Of a stretch of DNA of 64,000 bases, positions 8,664-17,159 are shown piece by piece. The DNA comes from Thermocrinis albus DSM 14484. Lineage in GTDB: Bacteria; Aquificota; Aquificia; Aquificales; Aquificaceae. The position numbers were made by a program, and so were the translations under genes. The notes beneath the pieces are model-generated. The model made no database searches and was not told the DNA's origin. It worked only from the letters and a program-made list of their open reading frames with translations. Positions within the stretch are counted from its first letter, which is position 1. The number at the start of each line of letters is the position of its first letter. Location: contig NC_013894.1 in NCBI RefSeq assembly GCF_000025605.1, positions 1,411,529 to 1,475,528 of the forward strand, written 5' to 3'.

Positions 8664-9943
8664 TGAGGGAGCTGGATCTTTCGGAGCTGGCCACAGGTGT
8701 GCCGAAGGTAGACTATGACTTAGGCATACCGGAAGCTCTGAGGAGCTTAGATGAGCACAGAATATTTGATTTTTTGGTGGTGGTTAAAGACAGTAAACCT
8801 GTAGGTATTGTCTACAGGAAAGACCTACTTCTTTCGCAGGGAAGGAAGGACCTGAGGGTGGGGGACATAGCCCTTCCACTACCCAAGATAAGGACTTTTC
8901 GCTCCTCTCCCGAAAACCTTTTAGGACTTCTCGACTTTTTTGCCTTCAGTAGAAAACCATTACTGGTGGTAGATAAAAGGGGACAGTATCTGGGTGTTCT
9001 TTTCTACCACGTTCTCTTACACTATATGAGTTCGTACCGACAGGTAACGGTGCCTATTTTCCAAAAACTGAGGAAGCTCTTCGGTCAAGATTACCACCTG
9101 TGTGTTTTTTATCTCAAAGATGTGAAAGGTTTCAGGGAACATTTTGGCTCTGCTAAAGAAGAAGGCCTATACCGTATCCTGTACGAAGATGTGAAGGATC
9201 ACATAGATGGGGACGTCATGCAGTCCCAGGATGAGAGAGAGATATACGCCCTCTCCAAGAGAAAACTTTCACCAGAGGAGGTAAAGGCTATAATGGAGGA
9301 GTTTCACAAAGAGTTCTCCCTCCTCTATGCGGAGATTAACCCAGTCCATGTGGTGGGCTTTGATATAGGTCTAAAGGATGTTAAAAGTTACGAAGAGTTC
9401 TGGAATATCTACTCCCAGCTTAAAAACAGACTCAAGAGTGTTCACGGCAGTTCTTTCTTTGTGTTTCACGGCCTTCAGCCCGTTGTGGTTACATGTGAGT
9501 ATCCCCTGCGCCAGCAGATAATGAAGATAAAGGAAAAGATAAAAGAAGACTTCCTCAGTATAGTGGAGGAGCTCAAAAGAACGGAAAAAGATCTCTGGGA
9601 ATATATCCTTTACGATGTCTTTAAAAAGTTTCCCTACTTTGAACTTTTCTACATAATGAACGAGAAAGGTCTACAGATATCCAACAACGTGGTGAATCCT
9701 AAAGCTAACTATGTAGTGAAGACAGGTAAAAAGGGGGCAGACAGATCTCAGAAGATTTACTTTAAAAAAGCTATGGAAGAAGGTCTTTATGTGTCGGAGA
9801 TATACATATCTCAGGCTACTGACGACTTTTGTATAACCGTCTCTGCCAAATTCCAGTATGGACAGAAGGTCTTCGTCCTGGCAGGTGATATCAACTACAG
9901 AGAGATTCACAGACTGGTGAAAGAGTATTCTCAAAAACTATGA
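8663..9943 (+). CDS. Cytoplasmic CBS-domain protein with C-terminal Cache/PDC-like domain
   Basis: Putative signalling protein, 426 aa, with no membrane segment. Residues 1-125 look like two CBS repeats, each with an hhVVDKxxxxhGhh-type strand, probably a nucleotide-binding module. Residues about 130-310 are a divergent alpha/beta region faintly resembling GGDEF folds (CVFYLKDVKGFREHFG) but without a GGDEF active-site motif, so a dead cyclase is only a guess. Residues 325-427 look like a PDC/Cache sensor: FYIMNEKGLQISNN, then DRSQKIYFKKAMEEGLYVSE and CITVSAKF. Cache domains are usually extracytoplasmic, so the soluble context is unusual. ATG 8663 (or GTG 8660) overlaps dapL; the end overlaps the HDLP-like gene by 4 bp. 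Confidence 0.6.
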   Translation: MRELDLSELATGVPKVDYDLGIPEALRSLDEHRIFDFLVVVKDSKPVGIVYRKDLLLSQGRKDLRVGDIALPLPKIRTFRSSPENLLGLLDFFAFSRKPLLVVDKRGQYLGVLFYHVLLHYMSSYRQVTVPIFQKLRKLFGQDYHLCVFYLKDVKGFREHFGSAKEEGLYRILYEDVKDHIDGDVMQSQDEREIYALSKRKLSPEEVKAIMEEFHKEFSLLYAEINPVHVVGFDIGLKDVKSYEEFWNIYSQLKNRLKSVHGSSFFVFHGLQPVVVTCEYPLRQQIMKIKEKIKEDFLSIVEELKRTEKDLWEYILYDVFKKFPYFELFYIMNEKGLQISNNVVNPKANYVVKTGKKGADRSQKIYFKKAMEEGLYVSEIYISQATDDFCITVSAKFQYGQKVFVLAGDINYREIHRLVKEYSQKL

Positions 9944-11067
9944 GAGCTAAACTGGTGGCCAGTTACGCTTACAGAAACTTCCGTTACAGTTCTAACCATC
10001 CCTTGCGTATACCCAGAGTATCCCTTCTTCTAGATTTTCTGAAGGCTATGGAACTGGTAAAAGACACAGAAGTAGATGAAGGAAGAAACGCCACACAGGA
10101 AGAACTTTTGGAGTACCACACAGAAGACTACATAAACGCCCTCAGAGAGGCAGACGCGTGTGGGTGTGTAAAACCCAAGTACAGAGAACTTTACAACATA
10201 GGTACTTACGAAAACCCTCTCTCACCCGCCACGTGGAGAGGTTCCCTTTTGGCATGCGGCTCTTCCTTAAAGGCTGCAGAACTCTTCTTGGAAGGACATA
10301 TATCCTTCAACCCGGCCGGAGGCATGCATCACGCCTATCCTTCCAGAGCTAACGGGTTCTGTTTCATCAACGATCCTGCCGTTACCATCCAGATGCTGAA
10401 GAAACTAGGCTTTAAGAAGATCCTGTACATAGATCTGGACGCTCATCACTGTGATGCTGTGCAGGACTTTTATTACCATGACGATTCGGTGTTTGTGTTC
10501 TCCATACATCAGTCGCCCGAGTATGCCTTTCCCTTCACAAAAGGATTCCTTCACGAAAGAGGTGCATCAAAGGGTAAAGGTTTTAATCTCAACGCTCCCT
10601 TACCTAAAGGCGTTACAGACACGGAGTTTCTGAAGGTTTTAGAGACAGGCATAGAGGTGATAAAGGAAGTCTTCAAACCTGATGTATACCTTCTTCAGCT
10701 GGGTACCGACGGACTAGAGGAAGACTATCTCTCCAAATGGAGGCTTTCCAACTGGGGATTTCTCAAAGCCTTCAAGATGGTGAGGGAGGCCTTCGGTGAT
10801 GGTATATACTTGGGAGGTGGAGGATACCACCCCATAGCTCTTACAAGGGCATGGAGCCTGGTATGGTGTGAGATATCGGGGAGGGAAGTACCTACCACGT
10901 TGAGGAGAGAGGCCAGAGAAGTCCTCTTAAGTGTAGGTTGGGAGGAGCTGGACGAAACAGACAGGAGTTACATGTACGAGACCCTTCTGGACAAACCAAG
11001 GGAGGGACATATCAGAAGGGAGATTCTTAGTATCTGTGAGGCTATGAAGAGTCATCTTTTCGTATAA
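9940..11067 (+). CDS. Histone-deacetylase-like protein (HDLP/AcuC family)
   Basis: Zinc-dependent class I-type deacetylase-fold protein, 375 aa, very close in sequence and length to Aquifex HDLP, the structural model for HDACs (recognised from memory of that protein). All active-site residues are present: catalytic His130-His131 in GGMHHA, zinc ligands Asp167, His169 (IDLDAHHCD) and Asp257 (LGTD), and Tyr296 in GGGGYH. The physiological substrate in bacteria is uncertain; acetyl-CoA synthetase, acetylpolyamines or other acetyl-lysines are candidates. The ATGA overlap with the CBS/Cache gene suggests co-translation and possibly linked function. Confidence 0.92.
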   Translation: MRAKLVASYAYRNFRYSSNHPLRIPRVSLLLDFLKAMELVKDTEVDEGRNATQEELLEYHTEDYINALREADACGCVKPKYRELYNIGTYENPLSPATWRGSLLACGSSLKAAELFLEGHISFNPAGGMHHAYPSRANGFCFINDPAVTIQMLKKLGFKKILYIDLDAHHCDAVQDFYYHDDSVFVFSIHQSPEYAFPFTKGFLHERGASKGKGFNLNAPLPKGVTDTEFLKVLETGIEVIKEVFKPDVYLLQLGTDGLEEDYLSKWRLSNWGFLKAFKMVREAFGDGIYLGGGGYHPIALTRAWSLVWCEISGREVPTTLRREAREVLLSVGWEELDETDRSYMYETLLDKPREGHIRREILSICEAMKSHLFV

Positions 11068-11074
11068 TTACTCT

Positions 11075-12430
11075 ATGCTCTCACCTGAAGTGCTGGAAAA
11101 GTGGGATAAGGAGTATTTCTGGCATCCCTTTACCCAGATGAAAGTCTACAGAGAAGAGGAAAACCTCATCTTTGAGAAGGGGGAAGGAGTTTATCTTTAC
11201 GACATATACGGAAGGAAGTTTATAGATGCCATATCTTCTCTCTGGTGCAACGTACACGGACACAACCACCCTAAACTTAACAGGGCTTTGATAGAGCAGT
11301 TACAGAAGGTGGCTCACACTACCACCTTGGGTAGTTCTAATGTTCCGGCCATCTTACTGGCCAAAAGGCTGGTAGATATATCTCCCCCAGGTCTTACGAA
11401 GGTCTTTTATTCAGAAGATGGTGCAGAGGCGGTAGAGATAGCCATAAAGATGGCCTACCATTACTGGAGGAACAGGGGAGAGAAAAGAAGGGTGTTCGTT
11501 AGTTTTAGGGAAGCTTATCACGGTGATACGGTAGGTGCGGTAAGTGTGGGTGGTATAGATCTGTTTCATGGCACATACAGGGATCTTCTTTTTGAGACCA
11601 TATTCTTACCTTCTCCCTATCTTTTCTGTAAGGAGAGATACGGCAGGCTCTGCGACGAGTGCAAGGAAGAGCTTTTGGGTATGTTAGAAGATGTATTAAG
11701 GAGAAGGGACGATGTGGTGGCTGTGGTTTTAGAAGCCGGTATACAAGCAGCTGCTGGTATGTTACCCTTTCCCAAGGGGTTTTTAAAGGGAGTGAGGGAA
11801 CTTACCAAGAGATACGGTGTTCTCATGATAGTGGACGAGGTGGCCACTGGTTTTGGTAGAACTGGCAGCATGTTTTATTGTCAGCAGGAAGATGTGAGTC
11901 CCGACTTTATGTGTCTTGGTAAAGGTATAACGGGAGGATACTTACCCCTTGCCGCTACCCTGACCACCGATGAGGTCTTCAACGCCTTTTTGGGTGAGTT
12001 CGGAGAGAAAAAACACTTCTATCATGGTCACACCTATACGGGCAACAACTTGGCCTGTGCTGTGGCTTTGGCCAATCTGGAGATCTTTGAGGAAGAAAGA
12101 ACCCTTGAGAAGCTACAGCCCAAGATAGAGTACCTCAGGGAAAGACTTCAGAGTATGTGGGAGCTTAGGCACGTAGGTGACGTAAGACAGCTGGGTTTTA
12201 TGGCAGGTATAGAGTTGGTAAAGGACAGAGACAAGGGAGAACCTTTCCCTTATGGAGACAGAGTAGGTTTTAAGGTGGCATACCGATGCAGGGAGAAGGG
12301 TGTCTTCTTAAGACCGTTGGGTGACGTAATGGTACTTATGATGCCCCTTATAATAAAGGAGGAGGAGATGGATCAGGTGATAGACGCCCTCATCTGGTCC
12401 ATAAGAGAACTAGAAAAACAGCCTCTTTAA
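11075..12430 (+). CDS. bioA: Adenosylmethionine-8-amino-7-oxononanoate aminotransferase
   Basis: Converts KAPA to DAPA with S-adenosylmethionine as amino donor in biotin synthesis. Class III PLP aminotransferase, 451 aa: WHPFTQM near the N-terminus (16-22), SSLWCNVHGHNHP (54-66), the AYHGDT loop, VDEVATGFGRTG with the PLP Asp (253-264) and the Schiff-base Lys283 in LGKGITGGYLPLAATL. WHPFTQM and the Trp in SLWCN favour BioA over ornithine/GABA aminotransferases. BioW and BioF are encoded elsewhere in the window. It starts 7 nt after the HDLP-like gene and overlaps the convergent hypothetical gene by 21 bp. Confidence 0.93.
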   Translation: MLSPEVLEKWDKEYFWHPFTQMKVYREEENLIFEKGEGVYLYDIYGRKFIDAISSLWCNVHGHNHPKLNRALIEQLQKVAHTTTLGSSNVPAILLAKRLVDISPPGLTKVFYSEDGAEAVEIAIKMAYHYWRNRGEKRRVFVSFREAYHGDTVGAVSVGGIDLFHGTYRDLLFETIFLPSPYLFCKERYGRLCDECKEELLGMLEDVLRRRDDVVAVVLEAGIQAAAGMLPFPKGFLKGVRELTKRYGVLMIVDEVATGFGRTGSMFYCQQEDVSPDFMCLGKGITGGYLPLAATLTTDEVFNAFLGEFGEKKHFYHGHTYTGNNLACAVALANLEIFEEERTLEKLQPKIEYLRERLQSMWELRHVGDVRQLGFMAGIELVKDRDKGEPFPYGDRVGFKVAYRCREKGVFLRPLGDVMVLMMPLIIKEEEMDQVIDALIWSIRELEKQPL

Positions 12431-12856
12431 CTTTCTCAGTATCCCACCGAACCTACGTTGGTACTCCAGTCTCAGGTTTTCCAGCATCTGACCCAAAGTA
12501 CCTACCACTTTGGATAGGGTACCCTTATCCCTGATCTTCTCGTCGTACATGAGTTCGCTGAGTATCTGGTGTGTCACTGTAAGGACCTTTATGAGTCTGC
12601 TCAGCTCTTTCTCTTTACTGAGATCCGCTCTGTTAATCCTTTCCTCAAAGTATCTCTGTATACCTTCCAGTGCGTTGTCAAGACCTGCATTTATCATCTG
12701 AGGATCCTTCGCCTGCGTGAGAAGTTCTACCAGTTTGGAGCGTAAACGAAACCTATAGTCCTGAAGAGCGCTCTCAAAGGGCTCCACCTCCAGGTGGTTA
12801 CAGAACTCCTCCACCAATATCAGTACACGATCCTCTATACTCAGTATCCTATCCAT
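12410..12856 (-). CDS. Hypothetical helical protein
   Basis: A protein of about 148 aa that I do not recognise. It is predicted almost wholly alpha-helical, highly charged, with a basic C-terminus (GGILRKLKRLFF) and no signal peptide or cysteine motif. ATG 12856 is chosen; TTG 12862 is an alternative that would overlap the upstream stop by 4 bp. It lies directly downstream of the FBP aldolase/phosphatase gene and probably shares its transcript. Its 3' end overlaps bioA by 21 bp. Confidence 0.65.
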   Translation of the reverse strand: MDRILSIEDRVLILVEEFCNHLEVEPFESALQDYRFRLRSKLVELLTQAKDPQMINAGLDNALEGIQRYFEERINRADLSKEKELSRLIKVLTVTHQILSELMYDEKIRDKGTLSKVVGTLGQMLENLRLEYQRRFGGILRKLKRLFF

Positions 12857-12858
12857 GT

Positions 12859-14004
12859 TCAATCCACATCGGCGTGTTGTTGGTGTTCCACAGGTTCCTT
12901 CTTACCCTCCTCTAGGTTATAAAATCTACCTTCCAGTTTCTTCAGTATCTTGGGTAGTGTGGTATACTCCATCTCCTCAGAAGGTAGGCGGTGAGGCTCA
13001 AATATTCCCTGACGCCTGAGAATGTCGGCCATCATCTGGGCCGTCTGCCTGGCGTTATCGAAGGCAGGATCATCAAAGAGATCTCTGGGACCTATCAGCT
13101 TACCCTCCGACAGTTGGTAACCTGCTGCTATCACCCTCGGAGGACCGTCAAACCTGCTGGGTGTTGCATGCCTGAAGGACACGGGCATCAGAGGACCGTT
13201 GTGGGATCCTCTCATCCAACCTTCCACTATCCAAGGTCTTGCAAAGGGCTCTAAGATCTCACCTACCGCAGGGAATCCTGACTGAGCTCTCACTATTAAT
13301 ACAGGATCGTCCTTCCCCACGTATCTACCAGCTATTAAAGAGAGACGCTGTGTAGACGCCACCGCTGCTATCTCTCCGTCCGAGTTCCTCCACACACTTC
13401 TTACCGCATATCGCTCCACCGTTCCTATGAGGGCAAGAAGATCGTACAACTCGGAGGGTGTGGACAGCTTTACAGCCTTACCGGTAAAGGTGTCCAACAC
13501 CTCAAAGGTGAAACCTTCGTGCATCTTGGGATCAATCACTAAACCGGAGCAAACCATAGGGTCTGCAAACATCTCGTAAAGGGCCAAGTTCCAGGCACTG
13601 GGTGCCGTTTTGTCGGCAAAGAAGACTATAACAGGTTCCGAAGGTCTTTCCTCAAACTCCATCTCCGCCACACCCGGACCCATCCCCTTTACGTTACCCG
13701 AAAAGGCATCCGACAAAAGATCCTGTCCTGCACCGTAGAGCTTCAGTTTTTTAGCCACCTGTGTCCCTCTTTGGAAGGCCTCCCATGCGAGACCGTGTAC
13801 CACGGGACTATCAACGCCGTGGGTGTGGGTCATGACCAGAGCTATGTCATCACCACATACCAGTACATCACAATCTATAAGCGTTCCCTTTTTGACAGCT
13901 TCTTTACCTACCTCTTTCACCGCCTCCACTACGTCGGGATGAGCATGAGAGTGTCCTACGTATCCACCTATATCTGCTTTGATGACGCTGAGAGTTATCT
14001 TCAT
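12859..14004 (-). CDS. fbp: Fructose-1,6-bisphosphate aldolase/phosphatase (archaeal type)
   Basis: Bifunctional class V FBPase that condenses triose phosphates and dephosphorylates the product, driving unidirectional gluconeogenesis. The family is typical of archaea and deep-branching thermophilic bacteria. The 381 aa show the N-terminal metal-binding KADIGGYVGHSHAHP (9-23), CGDDIALVMTHTHG (50-63), the DKTAPSAWN loop (131-139) and the catalytic Tyr228-x2-Lys231 pair in GRYVGKDDP. A Shine-Dalgarno (AGGGGGT) precedes the ATG. Its -10 lies in the last codons of nikR. It fits an organism that builds sugars from CO2. Confidence 0.94.
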   Translation of the reverse strand: MKITLSVIKADIGGYVGHSHAHPDVVEAVKEVGKEAVKKGTLIDCDVLVCGDDIALVMTHTHGVDSPVVHGLAWEAFQRGTQVAKKLKLYGAGQDLLSDAFSGNVKGMGPGVAEMEFEERPSEPVIVFFADKTAPSAWNLALYEMFADPMVCSGLVIDPKMHEGFTFEVLDTFTGKAVKLSTPSELYDLLALIGTVERYAVRSVWRNSDGEIAAVASTQRLSLIAGRYVGKDDPVLIVRAQSGFPAVGEILEPFARPWIVEGWMRGSHNGPLMPVSFRHATPSRFDGPPRVIAAGYQLSEGKLIGPRDLFDDPAFDNARQTAQMMADILRRQGIFEPHRLPSEEMEYTTLPKILKKLEGRFYNLEEGKKEPVEHQQHADVD

Positions 14005-14025
14005 GGTATTACCCCCTTTTCTAAC

Positions 14026-14031
14026 ATTATA
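14026..14031 (-). promoter_or_regulatory. -10 element of the FBP aldolase/phosphatase gene
   Basis: TATAAT on the minus strand, 21 nt upstream of the ATG at 14004, immediately after the nikR stop codon. Unlike many genes here, this one has a normal leader with a Shine-Dalgarno. Confidence 0.5.
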
Positions 14032-14448
14032 TCACTTTTCTGGTTTGCCTGCCTTTACCAACTTGGCAAACTTTACACCCCTCATACCTGCCAGTTGCGT
14101 ACTAAGCCCCTCAATCTGGGAAGCTTTACCTTTTATTATCATAGTCTCAAGACAGTTCCTATGATCCAGATGCACGTGGGTGTTGCAAAGAACGTTCACG
14201 TGGTACTTATGCTGGACATCCAACATACGGCTCACGAGCCTTATATCGTGATGATCGTACACGATGGTAAGTACACCCACCACGTCCTCTTCTTCTCTTT
14301 CCCACATGTCCTCTATAAGCATCTCTCGGATTAAGTCCCTCACCAACTCAGAACGCGAAGAGTAACCCCTAAGAACGGTTCTTCTGTCAAGCTCTTCCAG
14401 CAGATCCTTGGGAAGAGATACACAGAAACGTACGTACTTTTCTCTCAT
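14032..14448 (-). CDS. nikR: NikR-family nickel-responsive regulator
   Basis: Ribbon-helix-helix repressor with an ACT-like nickel-sensing domain, 138 aa. The N-terminal DNA-binding strand and helices span residues 5-45 ([16 protein letters not shown]). The high-affinity square-planar Ni site is complete: His80, His91, His93 and Cys99, with exactly the spacing of E. coli NikR His76/His87/His89/Cys95. Likely targets are nickel-uptake or hydrogenase genes, none of which are in the window. Its own start codon lies in a perfect 7-3-7 inverted repeat, suggesting autoregulation. Confidence 0.93.
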   Translation of the reverse strand: MREKYVRFCVSLPKDLLEELDRRTVLRGYSSRSELVRDLIREMLIEDMWEREEEDVVGVLTIVYDHHDIRLVSRMLDVQHKYHVNVLCNTHVHLDHRNCLETMIIKGKASQIEGLSTQLAGMRGVKFAKLVKAGKPEK

Positions 14449-14464
14449 GTTATCAATGATAACA
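14448..14464. promoter_or_regulatory. Perfect 7-3-7 inverted repeat at the nikR start
   Basis: TGTTATC-AAT-GATAACA. It includes the first base of the nikR ATG and a TATCAT hexamer 7 nt upstream of that ATG (candidate -10), and it covers the position expected for the -35 of divergent accD. Likely an operator. The spacing differs from known NikR boxes of E. coli type (half-sites 16 bp apart). Confidence 0.5.
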
Positions 14465-14482
14465 GAAACATCTTCTTTCCTG

Positions 14483-14488
14483 TAAAAT
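14483..14488 (+). promoter_or_regulatory. -10 element of accD
   Basis: TAAAAT ending 7 nt before the accD ATG at 14496, placing the transcription start at or next to the A of the start codon (leaderless). Confidence 0.45.
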
Positions 14489-14495
14489 TCTTCCC

Positions 14496-15335
14496 ATGGG
14501 ATTATTGGATAGATTCAGGAAAAGGAGGGAAGAAAGGGAAAGTCTGTGGACTAAGTGTCCAAAATGTAAGTCTATCCTCTACGTGCCTGAGTTAAGTGCC
14601 AATCTGAAAGTTTGTCCCAGCTGTGGATATCACTTTCCCATGACTGCTCAAGAGAGAATAAATTCTCTTCTGGATCAGTACGCGCTGCTTTTTGAAAATC
14701 TAAAACCCTCTGATCCCCTCAAGTTTAAGGACACGAAGTCTTACACCGAAAGGCTGAAGGAAGCCTCCGCATCTACCGGTCTCAGCGAAGCCATGGTGGT
14801 GGCTACAGGTAATATGGTGGACGTGAAAGTGACCCTTGCTGTTATGGATTTTGGGTTCATCGGTGGTAGTATGGGTTCTGTAGTGGGGGAGAAGTTCTAC
14901 AGAGCCTGTGTTATGTGTGCAGAGGAGAACACACCCCTCGTAGCGGTGGTAGCTTCCGGGGGTGCCAGAATGCAGGAGGGTATCCTCTCTCTTATGCAGA
15001 TGGCCAAGACCTCAATAGCGGTAGGTTTCTTGAAAAGAAAAGGAATACCTTACATAACGGTGTTGACGGATCCCACCACCGGAGGTGTTTCTGCTAGTTT
15101 TGCCTTTCTCGGTGACATAATAGTAGCAGAACCTGGTGCCCTCATAGGTTTTACAGGGCCGAGGGTGATAGAACAAACCATAAAACAGCAGCTGCCGGAA
15201 GGCTTTCAGACAGCTGAGTTTCTTTTACAGAAGGGAATGGTGGACATGGTGGTACACAGGAAGGAGTTAAAAGGCACGTTACACAGACTTCTGCGCATGA
15301 CCACTTACTGGAGGCAAAGGTGGGCATCCCGGTAA
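14496..15335 (+). CDS. accD: Acetyl-CoA carboxylase carboxyltransferase subunit beta
   Basis: Carboxyltransferase beta subunit that, with AccA, moves CO2 from biotin on AccB to acetyl-CoA for fatty-acid synthesis. The 279 aa start with a four-Cys zinc ribbon (Cys21, Cys24, Cys40, Cys43) and continue with the crotonase fold: [12 protein letters not shown] (oxyanion loop), [13 protein letters not shown] and [11 protein letters not shown]. Length is normal. There is no Shine-Dalgarno; a -10 lies 7 nt upstream. scpA begins 16 bp before its end. AccB is encoded at 19.3 kb on the other strand. Confidence 0.95.
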   Translation: MGLLDRFRKRREERESLWTKCPKCKSILYVPELSANLKVCPSCGYHFPMTAQERINSLLDQYALLFENLKPSDPLKFKDTKSYTERLKEASASTGLSEAMVVATGNMVDVKVTLAVMDFGFIGGSMGSVVGEKFYRACVMCAEENTPLVAVVASGGARMQEGILSLMQMAKTSIAVGFLKRKGIPYITVLTDPTTGGVSASFAFLGDIIVAEPGALIGFTGPRVIEQTIKQQLPEGFQTAEFLLQKGMVDMVVHRKELKGTLHRLLRMTTYWRQRWASR

Positions 15336-15943
15336 CCTTACTCCTTGAAGACCATCCCTTTGCTTTGGCTTATAGGATGGTGGAGGAGGGAAGACTGGAC
15401 CCGTGGGACGTAGATATAGCTAAGTTAGCACAAGCTTATCTGGAGGAGATAAGAAAGATGGAACTTCTGGACCTGAGGGTGCCGGCCAGAGCTATAGCGG
15501 CAGCCTCTTTCCTCCTCAGAAAGCAGGTGGAAATTCTCTTTCCGGAACCCAAGAGGCTCAGAGAAAGGAAGAGATCTTATACACTGGAGGAGATCGTTGA
15601 GGAGTTTCAAAAGGAAGAAGGTATCACAGAGGAACTCCCTGCAATCCCGCCTTCTGAACCAATCCCCAAGAGGAGATACCAAAGGAGAGCTCCAAAACGG
15701 AAGGAGAGTTCCTATCCTCCCTTACACGTCTCCAAGATGGAGGATGCTATGGAAGAACTTAGAGCTCTCTTCATGAGAGGTATAGTGGGTTTTATGCTGA
15801 GTCATGTGATTAGAGGAAGAAACCCTGTACCCTATCTCATGGCCCTTATGGTACTTTATCAGGACGGTATCGTGGACATAAGACAGGAACCACCTTATGA
15901 AGACATGGAGGTGATCTTCCACCATGAAGAGAGTGATAGCTGA
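15320..15943 (+). CDS. scpA: Segregation and condensation protein A (kleisin)
   Basis: Kleisin subunit of the bacterial SMC-ScpAB condensin. The 207 aa include the N-terminal SMC-neck-binding helices with the typical DPWDVDIAKLAQAYLE stretch (about 22-37), an AAASFLLRKQVEILF helix (about 57-71), a charged linker around 95-140 rich in Pro, Lys and Arg, and the C-terminal winged helix (FMLSHVIRGR...VLYQDGIVDI). The GTG at 15320 is chosen because GGAGG lies 7 nt upstream. It overlaps accD by 16 bp and the methyltransferase gene by 20 bp. Confidence 0.87.
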   Translation: MGIPVTLLLEDHPFALAYRMVEEGRLDPWDVDIAKLAQAYLEEIRKMELLDLRVPARAIAAASFLLRKQVEILFPEPKRLRERKRSYTLEEIVEEFQKEEGITEELPAIPPSEPIPKRRYQRRAPKRKESSYPPLHVSKMEDAMEELRALFMRGIVGFMLSHVIRGRNPVPYLMALMVLYQDGIVDIRQEPPYEDMEVIFHHEESDS

Positions 15944-16571
15944 TGTATTCTCAGCAGTTAGTAAAAGGTACGACACGTTTCTTCATTGGGTGACTGGCGG
16001 AAGAATCCACGCATGGCAGAAGGATCTTCTGAGTATGCTCACCTCAGAAGGAAACCGGCTGGACGTGGGGACAGGAACGGGGGAGGTGCTTTTAAAATCT
16101 CAAAACACGGGTCTGAGGGTGGGTATGGACATATCCAGAGGTATGCTTTCGGTGGCCAAAGGGAAGTGCAGGGACTGTTACTTTGTTTTAGGCGACGCGG
16201 AGAACATGCCCTTCAAAGACTCTTCCTTCTCCTCAGTGGTTTTATCCTTGGTCTACAGGCATCTGCAAGACAGGGATTCTTTCCTTGCAGAGGCCTACAG
16301 GATCCTTAAAGAGGGAGGTGAGATGGGTATTCTGGACATAAACAGGTTTCTTTTTACACCTATGTTGGTTTTTATCATGAAATACCCTCTGAAACCCCTG
16401 GGAGCCCTCCTCTTCGGAGGGGAGAGGTGGGACTTCTTCATACACTCCTTAGAAAATAGCCTAAGCTGGCAGGATGTTTTAAAAGAGGCGAAGGGGAGAG
16501 GCTTTCGTCTCAAGAAAGTGGAACTGCGATTCGCTAAGCTTGTGTACTTGCTAGTTCTTGTAAAGGAATAA
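15924..16571 (+). CDS. UbiE/MenG-like SAM-dependent methyltransferase
   Basis: Class I SAM methyltransferase, 215 aa, with motif [13 protein letters not shown] (46-57), an acidic Asp in motif II (GMDIS) and [13 protein letters not shown] (motif III). The layout resembles UbiE/MenG quinone-ring methyltransferases, and the N-terminal FSAVSKRYD box is typical of that family; it could act in menathioquinone or demethylmenaquinone methylation, but the substrate is inferred. It overlaps scpA by 20 bp and convergent rpmA by 38 bp. Confidence 0.75.
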   Translation: MKRVIADVFSAVSKRYDTFLHWVTGGRIHAWQKDLLSMLTSEGNRLDVGTGTGEVLLKSQNTGLRVGMDISRGMLSVAKGKCRDCYFVLGDAENMPFKDSSFSSVVLSLVYRHLQDRDSFLAEAYRILKEGGEMGILDINRFLFTPMLVFIMKYPLKPLGALLFGGERWDFFIHSLENSLSWQDVLKEAKGRGFRLKKVELRFAKLVYLLVLVKE

Positions 16572-16809
16572 CGCTTACGTACTTCCTGTTTCTCCTGTTT
16601 TCAAACTTCACTACGCCGTCCACCAGAGCGAAGAGGGTAAAATCGGAACCCATACCCACGTTCTTACCGGGATAAATCCGCGTTCCCCTCTGCCTCACCA
16701 GTATATTGCCAGCCTTTACTATCTGCCCATCATAACGCTTGACACCCAGCCTTTTAGAATGACTGTCCCTTCCGTTCCTCGTTGAACCACCGCTTGCCTT
16801 TGACGCCAT
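16534..16809 (-). CDS. rpmA: 50S ribosomal protein L27
   Basis: L27 stabilises tRNA at the peptidyl-transferase centre through its N-terminal arm. The 91 aa show the canonical [21 protein letters not shown] arm (4-24) and [21 protein letters not shown]. The N-terminus starts directly with MASKA, so there is no Firmicute-type cleaved presequence. It follows rplU by 3 nt and overlaps the convergent methyltransferase gene by 38 bp. Confidence 0.97.
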   Translation of the reverse strand: MASKASGGSTRNGRDSHSKRLGVKRYDGQIVKAGNILVRQRGTRIYPGKNVGMGSDFTLFALVDGVVKFENRRNRKYVSVIPLQELASTQA

Positions 16810-16812
16810 GCC

Positions 16813-17115
16813 TTATCCTCCTAAAGATATATCCTTGATGAGGATCTCGGTGTAGGGTTGTCTGTGTCCTTTCCAACGCTTGTAGTTCTTCTTGGCTTTG
16901 AACTTAAAAACTATTACCTTCTTGTGTTTGCCGTGAGTAAGAACCTCTGCCACCACCTTTCCGCTGTTGAGGAGGAGCTTTCCGTCATCGCTCCTCACAA
17001 GAAGGGGCACAAGCTCCAGAGTTTCTCCTTCCTTAAGGGGGAGCTTTTCCACCTTAAGCCTTTGTCCTACCGATACCTTATACTGCTTACCACCTGTCTC
17101 TATGACTGCGTACAT
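16813..17115 (-). CDS. rplU: 50S ribosomal protein L21
   Basis: Ribosomal protein L21, 100 aa: MYAVIETGGKQYKV at the N-terminus, followed by KVEKLPLKEGETLEL and the C-terminal FKAKKNYKRWKGHRQPYTEI signature. A GGAGG lies upstream of the ATG. Standard rplU-rpmA pair. A GC-rich hairpin separates it from the lipoprotein gene upstream. Confidence 0.97.
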   Translation of the reverse strand: MYAVIETGGKQYKVSVGQRLKVEKLPLKEGETLELVPLLVRSDDGKLLLNSGKVVAEVLTHGKHKKVIVFKFKAKKNYKRWKGHRQPYTEILIKDISLGG

Positions 17116-17138
17116 CCAGTACCTCCGTTAACAAGGAA

Positions 17139-17153
17139 GGGGGCAGAGCCCCC
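17139..17153 (-). terminator. GC-rich hairpin between lipoprotein gene and rplU
   Basis: GGGGGC-AGA-GCCCCC, a perfect 6-bp stem with a 3-nt loop, 6 nt after the lipoprotein stop on the minus strand, followed by TTCCTTGTT. The U-tract is weak, so it may be a partial terminator. Confidence 0.45.
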
Positions 17154-17159
17154 GTCAGC

